Positions 8,622-18,284 of a stretch of DNA of 32,031 bases are shown here, one piece after another. The DNA lies in assembly GCA_029881795.1 (NCBI GenBank), contig JAOULX010000021.1:1-32031 (forward strand), written 5' to 3'. The number at the start of each line of letters is the position of its first letter. The stretch's first letter is position 1. The position numbers and the translations under genes are program-made. This stretch comes from Gammaproteobacteria bacterium. Lineage in GTDB: Bacteria; Pseudomonadota; Gammaproteobacteria; SZUA-229. The notes beneath the pieces were generated by a model. That model was not told the origin of the DNA and did no database searches. It saw only the letters and a list, made by a program, of their open reading frames with translations.

Positions 8622-9971
8622 ATGTCCTCAGGTAATCCGTCAGGCGCAGAATCACCAGAGCCAGTGCGCTTTAGAGAAGCTATTCTATACTGGCTTAAGC
8701 TCGGCTTTATCAGTTTTGGCGGGCCAGCGGGACAAATAAGCATGATGCACCAGGAGCTGGTTGAAAAACGTCGCTGGATTTCAGAGCAGCGTTTTTTGCA
8801 TGCACTGAACTACACCATGGTATTGCCGGGGCCGGAAGCGCAACAACTGGCAACCTATATAGGCTGGTTGATGCATGGTGTCTGGGGTGGTGTCGCAGCC
8901 GGTGTTCTTTTCGTGCTTCCTTCACTGTTCATTCTTATCACACTGACCTGGGTATATCTCAGTTTTGGCGATGTGGATATGGTAGCTGGTGTTTTATATG
9001 GCATTAAACCGGCAGTCACGGCGATAGTTGTTTTCGCAGCTTATCGAATTGGAAGCAGGGCACTCACTAACAATGTGCTGAAAAGTATCGCCTTACTGGC
9101 CTTTATCGCTATCTTTGTTTTTGATGTGTCATTTCCCTATATCGTATTAATAGCTGCGTTGATGGGTTACGGCGGTTCCCGGCTTGCCCCTGAAAAGTTT
9201 AAAGCAGGTGCTCATCAGTCAGGCTCAAGTACCTCGTATGGTAAGGCGCTGATCGATGATGACACCAGCGTACCGGAGCATGCACGATTTAACGGCTTTC
9301 GATTTATTCTATATTTAGTTGTAGGACTGCTGCTGGGGCTGACCGTGTTACTGGTGTTAAGCATGGCTTATGGCTGGCAAGGCACGCTGACGCAAATGGG
9401 CTGGTTTTTTACGAAAGCAGCTTTGGTTACCTTCGGTGGCGCTTACGCCGTCTTGCCCTATGTTTATCAGGGCGCTGTTGAGCAGTATGCCTGGTTAACA
9501 TCAATACAAATGATAGACGGGCTGGCACTCGGCGAAACAACCCCCGGACCATTGATCATGATTGTCGCTTTTGTCGGGTTTGTGGGAGGCTGGACAAAAG
9601 AATTATTCGGCCCTGATATGGTGTTTATAGCCGGTGTTGCGGGTGCCAGTATTGCGACCTTATATACTTTTCTGCCTTCTTTTCTGTTTATCTTATTGGG
9701 CGGGCCGTTTGTTGAAGCGAGCCGAGGTGATCTTAAGTTTACCGCGCCATTAACCGCTATAACGGCTGCCGTGGTCGGCGTGATTATTAACCTTGCGTGC
9801 TTTTTTGCCTATCATGTGCTGTGGCCACAGGGTTATAGTGGTGAATTTGAATGGGTTTCTGCAGCTATTGGTGTTTTTGCCTTTACTGCTTTGTTCAAAT
9901 ATAAAGCCGGTATTATTCCGGTGATTTTTAGCTGCGCAACAGCTGGCTGGCTATATTTTCTGATAACTTGA
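8622..9971 (+). CDS. chrA: ChrA-family chromate transporter
   Basis: This two-domain member of the CHR family comprises inner-membrane proteins that expel chromate, or in some lineages move other anions. The N-terminal half has the signature LKLGFISFGGPAGQISMMH and the motif VLPGPEAQQLATYIGW. The C-terminal half repeats it as ALVTFGGAYAVLPYV and GETTPGPLIMIVAFVG, giving the expected pseudo-symmetric protein of 449 residues with about 10-12 membrane segments. A soluble linker lies around residues 190-225. GGG of the ribosome binding site is 7 bases from the ATG. The gene precedes a SulP transporter by 85 bases and may be co-transcribed with it. No ChrB regulator is visible. Confidence 0.93.
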   Translation: MSSGNPSGAESPEPVRFREAILYWLKLGFISFGGPAGQISMMHQELVEKRRWISEQRFLHALNYTMVLPGPEAQQLATYIGWLMHGVWGGVAAGVLFVLPSLFILITLTWVYLSFGDVDMVAGVLYGIKPAVTAIVVFAAYRIGSRALTNNVLKSIALLAFIAIFVFDVSFPYIVLIAALMGYGGSRLAPEKFKAGAHQSGSSTSYGKALIDDDTSVPEHARFNGFRFILYLVVGLLLGLTVLLVLSMAYGWQGTLTQMGWFFTKAALVTFGGAYAVLPYVYQGAVEQYAWLTSIQMIDGLALGETTPGPLIMIVAFVGFVGGWTKELFGPDMVFIAGVAGASIATLYTFLPSFLFILLGGPFVEASRGDLKFTAPLTAITAAVVGVIINLACFFAYHVLWPQGYSGEFEWVSAAIGVFAFTALFKYKAGIIPVIFSCATAGWLYFLIT

Positions 9972-10056
9972 TATAGTTTAATGGATCGATTTGTTATAGC
10001 CGTGCTAATGGCTTAAGGTTTATCAATAAAATAATAAAAGTTTGGGGAAATTTGTA

Positions 10057-11826
10057 ATGATTAAAAAGCTTTTTCCATTTCTAACATGGATTCATGAATT
10101 AAAAGACCCAAAAGTTATACGAGCTGATTTAGTCGCCGGCTTAACAGTTGCCTTAGTATTAATACCTCAGTCAATGGCCTATGCAACGCTGGCCGGCTTG
10201 CCGGAAGTTTATGGTTTATATATTTCATTCGTGCCCGTGTTTGTAGCTGCTCTGTGGGGCTCATCACGACAGCTTGGTACCGGGCCAGTAGCAGTAGTAT
10301 CAACCATGACCGCGACTACATTAACACCGGTAGTGATACTGATGATGCCATCGGGCTATACGCCAGAACAATACATGGCGATGTATATTCCTACCGCGAT
10401 GTTTTTAACCTTGTTGGTGGGCTTGTTTCAGTTTGCTTTGGGTGCATTTAGACTCGGCGCTATTGTTAATTTCTTATCGCACCCGGTTATTGTTGGGTTT
10501 ACTAATGCGGCGGCATTGTTTATTGGCTTAACACAGGTTTCAAAAATATTTGGTGTTGCAATGCCAGGTGATGCCAGTGATCACTTTTTGTCGGTGCGTA
10601 TATGGGGTGTGATTCAGAACCTGACTGAAACACACTTGGCGACCTTTTTGATGGGACTAAGTGCTTTTGCCATTATGATTATTGTGAAGCGATACTTCCC
10701 AAAATATCCAGGGGTTCTGATAGCGGTTGCAGCAACCACAGTCGCCAGTTACCTGACAGGTTTTGAAACCCTTGGTGGCAAGGTGGTGGGTGGTATACCG
10801 GAAGGATTGCCGGGATTTGTAATGCCGGCATTCAGCTATCAGGCATTCAGTCATTTGATGATAGGTGCCATCATTATCGCTATGGTTGGTTTTATGGAAG
10901 CAATCTCGATCGCGAAAGCGATGGCTGCAAAAACCAAGGACAGAGTGAATCCTAACCAGGAATTAATGGGTCAGGGGCTGGGAAATATTGTTGGTAGTTT
11001 CTTTCAATCCTATCCATCGTCAGGTTCGTTTTCACGCTCCGCAGTAAACCTTAATGCCGGTGCAAAAACAGGATTCTCATCAGTGGTAACGGCTGTTATT
11101 GTGGTCATTACCCTGTTGTTTTTAACACCGTTGTTATATCACTTGCCTAAAGCGACGCTAGCAGCTGTTGTCATCATGGCAGTATTCGGCTTAATTAATC
11201 TGGTTTCTGTCAAACACATCTGGCGCGCAAATTTTCACGATGGGATTGCCGCCATCATAACATTTGTTGCAACCATAGGCTTCGCGCCTAAATTGGATCA
11301 CGGCATTATTCTGGGTGCGTCTTTAGCGGTGGTTTTGTATTTGTATCGCACGATGCGGCCACGGGTAGCTATATTGGGTCGCTATAAAGGTCGTATCTTG
11401 CGTGATGTTTCAGTCTGTGATGATTTGGAAACCGATGACAAAATTATCGCAATTCGGTTTGACGGCTCTTTGTATTTTGCCAACGTTGCCTATTTTGAAG
11501 ACGCTATGCTTAAGGCAGTTGCTGAACATAAAGATGCAAAATATATTCTGGTGGTTAGTGATGGTATAAATCAAATTGATGCATCTGGTGAAGAAGTATT
11601 GCACCATCTGGTTGAGCGCTTCAATGAAAATAATATTACCGTGGTATTTAGTGGCCTTAAAAAGCAGATACTTGATGTGATGCGGGCAACTCATTTGATA
11701 GAGGTGATAGCAGAAGAAAATATTTTCCCAACCGAAGAGCAGGCATTGGATGCGATCTACGAATGTTTGGGAATGGATGGTGATATTATGCAATGCCCGT
11801 TAAAGCGAAAGCCTTTATTTGACTAG
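10057..11826 (+). CDS. SulP-family anion (sulfate or bicarbonate) transporter with STAS domain
   Basis: This inner-membrane anion transporter belongs to the SLC26/SulP family. The N-terminal membrane part (about 1-430) has the family signature PQSMAYATLAGLPEVYGLY, the motif GTGPVAVVS, GFMEAISIAKAMA and SYPSSGSFSRSAVN. A cytoplasmic STAS domain follows (about 440-570; IAIRFDGSLYFANVAYFED and the nucleotide-binding-like loop DGINQIDASGEEVL). The ATG at 10057 is preceded by GGGGAAA; an in-frame TTG at 10042 is unlikely. Its substrate (sulfate, bicarbonate or other) cannot be read from sequence, although the adjacent ChrA suggests oxyanion handling. No clear terminator follows. Confidence 0.92.
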   Translation: MIKKLFPFLTWIHELKDPKVIRADLVAGLTVALVLIPQSMAYATLAGLPEVYGLYISFVPVFVAALWGSSRQLGTGPVAVVSTMTATTLTPVVILMMPSGYTPEQYMAMYIPTAMFLTLLVGLFQFALGAFRLGAIVNFLSHPVIVGFTNAAALFIGLTQVSKIFGVAMPGDASDHFLSVRIWGVIQNLTETHLATFLMGLSAFAIMIIVKRYFPKYPGVLIAVAATTVASYLTGFETLGGKVVGGIPEGLPGFVMPAFSYQAFSHLMIGAIIIAMVGFMEAISIAKAMAAKTKDRVNPNQELMGQGLGNIVGSFFQSYPSSGSFSRSAVNLNAGAKTGFSSVVTAVIVVITLLFLTPLLYHLPKATLAAVVIMAVFGLINLVSVKHIWRANFHDGIAAIITFVATIGFAPKLDHGIILGASLAVVLYLYRTMRPRVAILGRYKGRILRDVSVCDDLETDDKIIAIRFDGSLYFANVAYFEDAMLKAVAEHKDAKYILVVSDGINQIDASGEEVLHHLVERFNENNITVVFSGLKKQILDVMRATHLIEVIAEENIFPTEEQALDAIYECLGMDGDIMQCPLKRKPLFD

Positions 11827-12206
11827 AAGATCGGTTGGTCTCTGGATTTTAAGTTAAGAGCGGTTGCAATACATGAAAATAAACGATGTGACCTTGATTA
11901 AAGATCCAGCCACATAAATGTGATTATAATCGCATTAGGCGCATGAAAATTAGTCGACAAGATATATTGTAAGCGTTGTTGCTAAAAGGAATTTAGCAAT
12001 GTTTGTAACGAGACTGCTTATCCCATAAGTCGGTCTCACGATAGTATGCTGTTATTTCGGCAGTTAATAACGGCTGGAATATAACCCCGCAAATTAATGA
12101 CGTCATAAGTATGCCCGATGAATTTTTAGTAATCAGCATGCTGCTTATGAATTCGATTCTGAATAATAATTAGTACACTTAGCTTTTATTATTGCAATAA
12201 TTGTCT
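11827..12206. other. Intergenic region between sulP and the urease operon
   Basis: No coding sequence is evident. It holds an imperfect hairpin at 12010-12037 (GAGACTGCTTAT paired with ATAAGTCGGTCTC) without a T-run, and a TGACGTCA palindrome at about 12098. Both have unknown meaning. The right-hand end leads into the NtrC and sigma-54 elements of the urease operon. Confidence 0.6.
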
Positions 12207-12221
12207 GCACTGATCTGGTGC
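12207..12221. promoter_or_regulatory. NtrC enhancer site 1 of the urease operon
   Basis: GCACT-GATCT-GGTGC has the same half-sites as glnA site 2. It is centred about 107 bases upstream of the predicted start of transcription. Confidence 0.78.
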
Positions 12222-12238
12222 GATGGCCCTTATTTAAC

Positions 12239-12253
12239 GCACCAGACCGGTGA
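12239..12253. promoter_or_regulatory. NtrC enhancer site 2 of the urease operon
   Basis: GCACC-AGACC-GGTGA has one mismatch to the dyad. It is centred 32 bases after the first site (three helical turns) and about 75 bases before the predicted start of transcription. Confidence 0.7.
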
Positions 12254-12294
12254 TTGAAATAATTAAGTACCTGTTATTAAAGACTTTTCTAAAC

Positions 12295-12309
12295 TGGTCT
12301 GATATTTGC
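12295..12309 (+). promoter_or_regulatory. Probable sigma-54 promoter of the urease operon
   Basis: TGGTCT-GATAT-TTGC keeps the essential GG and GC dinucleotides at the correct spacing and a perfect -12 box, with a weaker -24 box. Transcription would start near 12321, about 35 bases before the first gene. Confidence 0.6.
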
Positions 12310-12355
12310 TTTGCTGTAGCAAGAGAATAAGGTGGTTATAAAAAGCAGGATAAAA

Positions 12356-13039
12356 ATGATTGAAGAAATGTCTAGTCTTGTCATGGTGGCATTTGCTCTG
12401 GGGCTGATACACGCGTTAGATGCTGATCATATTATTGCCGTGTCAGTGTTGTCATCGGATCAGTCGAGCTTGCAAAAAAGTCTGCGTTATGCGCTTAAAT
12501 GGTCAACGGGCCATGCATTGATTTTATTGAGTCTGGTCGCTGTGTTTGAGATTGCGAGCCACTCAATAGCATCATCGATACAAAATGTGGCAGATGTGGC
12601 AGAACGGCTAGTGGGTCTGTTGCTTATTATTCTGGGCATCTTGCTTATTATAAAAATCAAGAAACATAAAATGCGATTTCATTTTCATCGTCATCAGGGT
12701 ATGGCTGCACATTTACACTGGCATGCTGAAAATGATAAGACTATTACAGAGCATCAGCATGAGCATAAGGCCTATTTTGTCGGTGGTCTGCATGGAGTGG
12801 CGGGATCAGCCTCGTTGTTAGCACTGATACCTGTTATGCAAGATACTCAATTCCTGTATTCAATATACTACATCGGTGTCTTTAGTGTCGGTGTCTTTAT
12901 TGCCATGGTCTGCTTTGGTGGTGCTTTTGGTTTTGTTATGGAAAAATTAAATCGTCGCGGTGTTTATCTGGCTGCGGCTCTGAAGATATTTCTGGCTGCT
13001 TTTAGTATTGTGGTGGGGTGGCATCTTGTTAGCCGTTAA
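12356..13039 (+). CDS. Nickel permease of the UreH/NicO-like type
   Basis: The predicted integral membrane protein has 227 residues and is likely to import nickel for urease. The first helix carries HALDADHI, the histidine/aspartate nickel-binding signature shared with NiCoT, UreH and NicO transporters. A second motif is STGHALI and a third is GGLHGVAGSASLLALIP. A histidine-rich loop (FHFHRHQGMAAHLHWH and EHQHEHK, about residues 110-145) would bind metal in the cytoplasm or periplasm. The ATG at 12356 has AGGA upstream; the in-frame GTG at 12332 is less likely. It is first in the urease operon and its end overlaps the ureD start. The name UreH is ambiguous because ureD is also called ureH in some species. 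Confidence 0.85.
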   Translation: MIEEMSSLVMVAFALGLIHALDADHIIAVSVLSSDQSSLQKSLRYALKWSTGHALILLSLVAVFEIASHSIASSIQNVADVAERLVGLLLIILGILLIIKIKKHKMRFHFHRHQGMAAHLHWHAENDKTITEHQHEHKAYFVGGLHGVAGSASLLALIPVMQDTQFLYSIYYIGVFSVGVFIAMVCFGGAFGFVMEKLNRRGVYLAAALKIFLAAFSIVVGWHLVSR

Positions 13040-13868
13040 ACCTGAAAACTGTGAGCCTGAATGGAAGGCGAAATTGTCTCTGTGGTTTAAAAACAAAAAT
13101 GAAAAAACAGTGCTCGCACAACGCGAACACTATGGCCCGCTGAGAGTGCAGCGGCCTTTCTACCCAGAAGGGTCGGTCTGTCATGTTTATCTTATTCATC
13201 CGCCTGGTGGTCTGGTAGGTGGTGATAAATTAGAAATAAATATGACACTTGATGAAGGTTCCCATGTACTGGCTACGACGCCATCAGCAGGAAAATTTTA
13301 TCGTAGTGGTTTGTTGAAAGCGGTTCAGAAGCAACGATTTAAAGTGGCCGATAACTGCTTCTTAGAGTGGTTCCCGCAGGAAACAATATTTTTTAATGCC
13401 TGTCGTAGTGAACTGGTAACAGAGATAGAGTTATCTGAAAGGGCGATGTTTTGCGGCTGGGAGATTAATTGCCTAGGACGGCCTGCGGCAGGAGAAAAAT
13501 ATACAGAGGGAAAAATCATCCAGCAAATGCGAGTGTATCGAGAGGGATCTCCATTGTATTTAGAAACTAACAGCCTTGAAGGAAACTCTGATTTACTACG
13601 GGCAAGATGCGGATTAAATAACAATACTGTATTTGGTACGCTGTTGGCGACACAAATAGATAAAGAGGCACGTGATGTGTTGCAGGATGTATGGCATAAC
13701 AAAACAGAAAAAAGTATATCAGTAACTCTCATAAACGATCTTCTTGTGTGTCGTTATCTGGGTAACTCGGCGGAGCAGGCAAAAGAATATTTTACGCAGA
13801 TTTGGTCTGTTGTCAGAGATAAACAAAAAAAACTAAAAACATGTGTACCGCGAATTTGGTCCACCTGA
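13026..13868 (+). CDS. ureD: Urease accessory protein UreD
   Basis: UreD forms the urease activation complex with UreF and UreG and guides nickel delivery to the UreABC apoprotein. Family motifs are visible: [36 protein letters not shown] and [13 protein letters not shown]. No ATG is available near the N-terminus. The best start is the TTG at 13026, which has GGGG 7 bases upstream and gives 280 residues. It lies inside the last codons of the nickel permease gene, implying translational coupling. A TTG at 13008 is the alternative. Confidence 0.94.
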   Translation: MLAVKPENCEPEWKAKLSLWFKNKNEKTVLAQREHYGPLRVQRPFYPEGSVCHVYLIHPPGGLVGGDKLEINMTLDEGSHVLATTPSAGKFYRSGLLKAVQKQRFKVADNCFLEWFPQETIFFNACRSELVTEIELSERAMFCGWEINCLGRPAAGEKYTEGKIIQQMRVYREGSPLYLETNSLEGNSDLLRARCGLNNNTVFGTLLATQIDKEARDVLQDVWHNKTEKSISVTLINDLLVCRYLGNSAEQAKEYFTQIWSVVRDKQKKLKTCVPRIWST

Positions 13869-13884
13869 TAAAAGAGAGAAAACG

Positions 13885-14187
13885 ATGGAATTATCACCAA
13901 GAGAAAAAGATAAACTTTTGCTGTTTACAGCAGGTCTGTTGGCTGAAAGGCGAAAAGACAAAGGTTTAAAGCTGAATTATCCGGAAGCAGTGGCATATAT
14001 CTCCTGTGCGATTATGGAGGGGGCACGTGAGGGTAAGACTGTGGCAGAGCTTATGAGTTATGGCGCTACTTTATTAAGAAGCGAAGAGGTCATGGATGGA
14101 ATTGAAGAAATGATTGACGAAGTGCAAGTAGAGGCCACATTCCCTGATGGAACTAAGCTGGTTACTGTTCATCAGCCTATCGTGTAA
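13885..14187 (+). CDS. ureA: Urease gamma subunit UreA
   Basis: UreA is the small structural subunit of nickel urease. The predicted 100 residues are the standard length, beginning [20 protein letters not shown] and containing [14 protein letters not shown] and [20 protein letters not shown], all family signatures. The ATG at 13885 has GAGAGAAAACG upstream; a longer reading from 13843 overlaps ureD and is rejected on length. Confidence 0.97.
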   Translation: MELSPREKDKLLLFTAGLLAERRKDKGLKLNYPEAVAYISCAIMEGAREGKTVAELMSYGATLLRSEEVMDGIEEMIDEVQVEATFPDGTKLVTVHQPIV

Positions 14188-14198
14188 AGAGGTAAAAA

Positions 14199-14510
14199 AT
14201 GAAACCCGGTGAATTATTGATAGATGACGGCAGCATTGAACTAAATATTGGCAGAGATACAGTGAGTGTTTCTGTGGCAAATAGCGGAGACCGGCCTGTT
14301 CAGGTTGGTTCACATTATCATTTTTATGAAACCAATCCGGCGCTGGTGTTTGAACGAGAACAAACCAGAGGCTTCAGATTAAACATTGCAGCAGGTACGG
14401 CGGTACGTTTTGAACCGGGGCAGTCACGTCAGGTTGAACTGGTTGCTTATGCAGGCAAACGTGAAGTGTATGGTTTTCGTGGTGAAATAATGGCGGCTCT
14501 GGAGTCCTGA
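14199..14510 (+). CDS. ureB: Urease beta subunit UreB
   Basis: UreB is the second structural subunit of urease. It has 103 residues and the signatures [46 protein letters not shown] and RKVELV-like [14 protein letters not shown] stands upstream of the ATG. It is 11 bases after ureA and 1 base before ureC, so the three structural genes should be translated together. Confidence 0.97.
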   Translation: MKPGELLIDDGSIELNIGRDTVSVSVANSGDRPVQVGSHYHFYETNPALVFEREQTRGFRLNIAAGTAVRFEPGQSRQVELVAYAGKREVYGFRGEIMAALES

Positions 14511-14511
14511 T

Positions 14512-16215
14512 ATGGTGACAATAAATAAAACAGCTTATGCTGAAATGTATGGGCCTACTGTTGGGGACAGGGTTCGTCTGGCGGATACCGAATTAATCAT
14601 CGAGGTTGAAAAAGATCTGACGACTTATGGTGAGGAAGTAAAATTTGGTGGCGGAAAAGTAATTCGTGATGGCATGGGGCAGAGTCAGGTAAGCTGTGTT
14701 GAAACTGTTGATGTGGTAATAACCAATGCATTGATTTTAGACTACTGGGGTATTGTAAAGGCTGATATCGGTATTAAGGCTGGTCGAATTGTAGCGATTG
14801 GTAAAGCCGGAAACCCGGATGTGCAGCCGGGTGTTGATATTGTTGTTGGCCCGGGAACAGAAGTCATAGCCAGTGAAGGAAATATAGTAACGGCTGGAGG
14901 TGTTGATTCACACATTCATTTTATATGCCCCCAACAAATTGAAGAAGCATTAATGTCGGGTGTTACCACGATGCTGGGTGGTGGAACCGGCCCGGCGACA
15001 GGGACAAATGCAACAACCTGTACACCGGGCATCTGGAACTTACATCGTATGTTGGAAGCTGCCGATGAGTTTCCAATGAACCTGGGCTTTCTTGGAAAAG
15101 GCAATGCAAGTTTGCCATTAGCACTGGAAGAACAGCTTGAAGCCGGTGCGATGGGCCTTAAATTACATGAAGACTGGGGTACTACACCGGCGTCGATAGA
15201 TAACTGTTTGTCGGTGGCAGAAAAATACGATGTACAGGTAGCGATTCATACAGACACGCTAAACGAATCGGGTTTTGTTGAAGATACTCTGTCTGCGTTT
15301 AAAGGCCGTGCTATTCATACATATCACACGGAAGGGGCGGGTGGCGGACACGCGCCTGATATTATAAAAGCTTGTGGCGAGTCAAATGTGCTGCCGTCAA
15401 GTACCAATCCGACACGTCCTTATACAGTAAACACTGTCGACGAGCATCTTGATATGCTGATGGTATGTCATCATCTCGACCCGAATATTGCAGAAGACGT
15501 TGCGTTTGCAGACTCGCGCATCCGAAAAGAAACGATCGCAGCAGAAGATATATTGCATGATCTTGGCGCGTTTTCGATGATCGCATCAGACTCGCAGGCC
15601 ATGGGCCGAGTCGGCGAGGTTTTAATTCGCACATGGCAAACAGCACATAAAATGAAACAACAGCGAGGGGCATTAAAAGGCGATAGTGAGCGCAATGATA
15701 ACCAGCGTGCAAAACGCTATGTTGCAAAATACACAATAAATCCGGCCATCACACACGGTATCGCAGAGGACGTGGGCTCAGTGGAAGTCGGAAAGCTGGC
15801 GGATCTGGTTTTATGGAAACCAGCTTTTTTTGCAACCAAACCGGCACTGATTATTAAAGGCGGCATGATTGCGGCAGCGCCTATGGGAGATCCGAACGCT
15901 TCAATTCCGACACCACAGCCGGTGCATTACCGAAAAATGTTCGGCGCTTATGGAAAGGCTTGTCATAATACTTCGATAACTTTTGTCTCAAAATTTGCTT
16001 TTGAAAGTGATATTAAAACTAAGCTGGGGCTTAAATCCATTGTAAGGCCCGTGAGTAACACGCGAAGCATAAGAAAAAAAGACATGCTGTTAAATGACTA
16101 CCAGCCACAAATAGAAGTAGATTCTCAGACCTATGAGGTGCGTGCAGACGGTGAGCTCCTGGTATGTGAAGCGGCAGAAATTTTGCCAATGGCGCAGCGC
16201 TATTTCCTATTTTAA
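14512..16215 (+). CDS. ureC: Urease alpha (catalytic) subunit UreC
   Basis: UreC hydrolyses urea to ammonium and carbamate at a two-nickel centre. The 567 residues align in numbering with Klebsiella UreC: nickel ligands H134 and H136 (SHIHF), carbamylated K217 (GLKLHEDWG), H246 (VAIHTDT), H272 ([11 protein letters not shown]) and D360 (IASD), plus the active-site H219 and catalytic flap H320 (VCHH). All catalytic residues are present, so the enzyme should be functional once activated by UreDEFG. Confidence 0.99.
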   Translation: MVTINKTAYAEMYGPTVGDRVRLADTELIIEVEKDLTTYGEEVKFGGGKVIRDGMGQSQVSCVETVDVVITNALILDYWGIVKADIGIKAGRIVAIGKAGNPDVQPGVDIVVGPGTEVIASEGNIVTAGGVDSHIHFICPQQIEEALMSGVTTMLGGGTGPATGTNATTCTPGIWNLHRMLEAADEFPMNLGFLGKGNASLPLALEEQLEAGAMGLKLHEDWGTTPASIDNCLSVAEKYDVQVAIHTDTLNESGFVEDTLSAFKGRAIHTYHTEGAGGGHAPDIIKACGESNVLPSSTNPTRPYTVNTVDEHLDMLMVCHHLDPNIAEDVAFADSRIRKETIAAEDILHDLGAFSMIASDSQAMGRVGEVLIRTWQTAHKMKQQRGALKGDSERNDNQRAKRYVAKYTINPAITHGIAEDVGSVEVGKLADLVLWKPAFFATKPALIIKGGMIAAAPMGDPNASIPTPQPVHYRKMFGAYGKACHNTSITFVSKFAFESDIKTKLGLKSIVRPVSNTRSIRKKDMLLNDYQPQIEVDSQTYEVRADGELLVCEAAEILPMAQRYFLF

Positions 16216-16242
16216 CGATCAAATATTAACGGATAAATATCA

Positions 16243-16698
16243 ATGAGAGAAATTAATCTCGTATGTGAAAAAAAACAGACGGCAGCATTCACATTAACAC
16301 TGCCGTTTGAACTACGACAGAAGAGTCGATTTAAAACCGTGCTCGATGATGGCAGTGATGTGGCAGTTATTTTACCCAGAGGAAATTTACTGAGAGGTGG
16401 AGACTGTTTAAAAACAAACACCGGTGAGATTGTTGAAGTAATCGCGGCAGATGAAACCGTATCAACGGTCTATAGTCACAGCCCGCTAGAGCTGGCACGT
16501 GCTAGTTATCATCTGGGTAATCGGCATGTCAGTCTGCAAATTTCGGAAAGCTGGATAAGATATCAGCATGATCATGTGCTAGATGAAATGATTAACGGCC
16601 TTGGTCTGGATGTAATGGTTGAAAAGGCTGCGTTTGAACCAGAAGCCGGTGCATACGGTGGCGGCCATAGACATGGTGATCAGCAGCATGAGCACTAA
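16243..16698 (+). CDS. ureE: Urease accessory protein UreE (nickel metallochaperone)
   Basis: UreE delivers nickel to the UreDFG-apourease complex. The product has 151 residues, with an N-terminal peptide-binding domain (ELRQKSRFKTVLDDG, AVILPRGNLLRGGDCL) and a metal-binding domain (ASYHLGNRHVSLQI, ending at the conserved HDHVLDEMINGLG). A short histidine-rich tail (GGHRHGDQQHEH) probably binds extra nickel. The stop lies 3 bases before ureF. Confidence 0.95.
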   Translation: MREINLVCEKKQTAAFTLTLPFELRQKSRFKTVLDDGSDVAVILPRGNLLRGGDCLKTNTGEIVEVIAADETVSTVYSHSPLELARASYHLGNRHVSLQISESWIRYQHDHVLDEMINGLGLDVMVEKAAFEPEAGAYGGGHRHGDQQHEH

Positions 16699-16701
16699 AA
16701 C

Positions 16702-17373
16702 ATGAGTAAGCAGCTTTCAATGATTCGCTTATGGCAGTTAATTAGTCCTGCCTTGCCCATTGGTTCGTTCAGTTATTCACAAAGTCTTGAATACGCAATT
16801 GATTCAGGTCAGTTAAAAACAGAAAGCGATATTGAAGAATGGCTGACTGCACAGATGAACTTCGGACTGGCAAATCTTGATCTGGCAGTGCTATATCGTT
16901 TAATGCAGGCGTGGCAGAGTGAAAATATACAGTCGGTTAGAAAATGGAATTCAACACTGCTGGCGTTTCGTGAATCGGCTGAACTGCATGACGAAGATTG
17001 TCAGGTTGGCTATGCATTGACCCGTTTGTTAACAGACCTTGAAGTAGAGGGAGCGGCACAATGGCAACGCCAAAAAGTCAGTTATGTAACATTGTATGCA
17101 CTGGTTTGTCAGCGCTGGAGAATTTCATCAGATGATGCTGTTGCTGGGTTTATATGGGCCTGGTGTGAAAATATGGTAGCAGCAGCAGTGAAACTGTTAT
17201 CAATGGGTCAGACGGCAGGGCAGAAAATGTTACTTCATTTGGGTGACTGTATAGAGCCGTTATGCAGGCGAGCAAAAATGTTGCCAGATAATGAATTAGG
17301 AGGCGCACTGCCAGGTCTGGCAATGGCCAGTGCCTTCCATGAAACACAGTACAGCCGGTTATTTCGGTCATAA
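16702..17373 (+). CDS. ureF: Urease accessory protein UreF
   Basis: UreF is a helical GTPase-regulating partner of UreD and UreG. The product has 223 residues, with the conserved [21 protein letters not shown] near the N-terminus, [15 protein letters not shown] in the middle and [20 protein letters not shown] at the C-terminus, which is needed for UreD/UreG contact in the family. Confidence 0.96.
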   Translation: MSKQLSMIRLWQLISPALPIGSFSYSQSLEYAIDSGQLKTESDIEEWLTAQMNFGLANLDLAVLYRLMQAWQSENIQSVRKWNSTLLAFRESAELHDEDCQVGYALTRLLTDLEVEGAAQWQRQKVSYVTLYALVCQRWRISSDDAVAGFIWAWCENMVAAAVKLLSMGQTAGQKMLLHLGDCIEPLCRRAKMLPDNELGGALPGLAMASAFHETQYSRLFRS

Positions 17374-17396
17374 TAGAATTTTTACAGGGTAAAAAA

Positions 17397-18017
17397 ATGA
17401 CAAAAGATAAAGTGTTACGAATAGGGGTTGGTGGACCGGTTGGTTCTGGAAAGACTGCATTATTACAGGCTTTATGCGGCTCACTCCGGGATGTATATAA
17501 CATCGCGGTGGTGACTAATGATATTTATACGAAAGAAGATGCACAGTTTCTTATGAAAAATAATGCGCTCGATGCAGAGCGGATTATCGGTGTTGAAACA
17601 GGTGGATGTCCGCATACTGCGATTCGGGAAGATGCTTCAATGAATTTGGCTGCAGTTGCGCAGCTGAGTGAAAAATTTGAGAATCTTGATTTCGTACTGG
17701 TAGAAAGTGGTGGTGATAATCTCAGTGCGACATTTAGCCCCGAACTTTCTGATCTTACGATATATGTGATCGATGTATCAGCAGGGGATAAAATCCCAAG
17801 AAAAGGCGGGCCGGGAATAACAAAATCAGATTTATTGGTAATAAATAAAATCGATCTGGCGCCTTATGTCGGTGCATCGCTGGAGGTAATGGAACGCGAT
17901 GCAAAAAAAATGCGCGGTGAACGGCCGTTTATATTTTCTAATTTAAAAACAGGTCAAGGTCTGGCTGAAATAATTGACTTTATTACCGATCAGGGGATGC
18001 TGAAAACAAGCAGTTAG
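17397..18017 (+). CDS. ureG: Urease accessory GTPase UreG
   Basis: UreG is a SIMIBI-class GTPase that powers nickel insertion. The P-loop GPVGSGKT lies at 13-20, the Cys-Pro-His nickel motif [13 protein letters not shown] near residue 65, switch region [16 protein letters not shown], and the G4 motif NKIDLAP. The 206 residues are standard. It is the last gene of the urease operon; a strong terminator follows 21 bases later. Confidence 0.97.
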   Translation: MTKDKVLRIGVGGPVGSGKTALLQALCGSLRDVYNIAVVTNDIYTKEDAQFLMKNNALDAERIIGVETGGCPHTAIREDASMNLAAVAQLSEKFENLDFVLVESGGDNLSATFSPELSDLTIYVIDVSAGDKIPRKGGPGITKSDLLVINKIDLAPYVGASLEVMERDAKKMRGERPFIFSNLKTGQGLAEIIDFITDQGMLKTSS

Positions 18018-18038
18018 GATTGGTAGATTAATTAAATT

Positions 18039-18083
18039 ATGCAACTAAAAAAGCCGGCTATATGCCGGCTTTTTTAGTTGCAT
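18039..18083. terminator. Long bidirectional terminator after ureG
   Basis: A perfect 20-base-pair inverted repeat (core AAGCCGGC / GCCGGCTT with A and T runs) has a loop of 5 bases. It ends the urease operon and insulates fmdA. Confidence 0.95.
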
Positions 18084-18192
18084 ATTGTGCGGGTCATAAA
18101 GTTTCAGCTTAAGCATTGCGGCAGATGAGTATATGTGGTGATTGTCTGCGCTAGTAGAAATGTAATAGGGCTGTGCATGACTGAAGAAATAC

Positions 18193-18207
18193 GCACAGAT
18201 ACTGTGC
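18193..18207. promoter_or_regulatory. Probable NtrC site upstream of fmdA
   Basis: GCACA-GATAC-TGTGC carries the full GCAC-N7-GTGC core and is a perfect dyad. It is centred about 96 bases upstream of the predicted start at 18296. A GGTGC half-site (18228-18232) is downstream, but no clear second dyad was seen. Confidence 0.65.
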
Positions 18208-18269
18208 AGAAAAAAACAATAACATAGGGTGCGGCTGTATTAATAGACTGATTTGAGTGCATGTTGTGT

Positions 18270-18284
18270 TGGCACATGGATTGC
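18270..18284 (+). promoter_or_regulatory. Sigma-54 promoter of fmdAB
   Basis: TGGCAC-ATGGA-TTGC is a perfect match to the sigma-54 consensus. Transcription would start near 18296, leaving a leader of about 138 bases. The rest of 18084-18433 has no gene. Confidence 0.88.
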
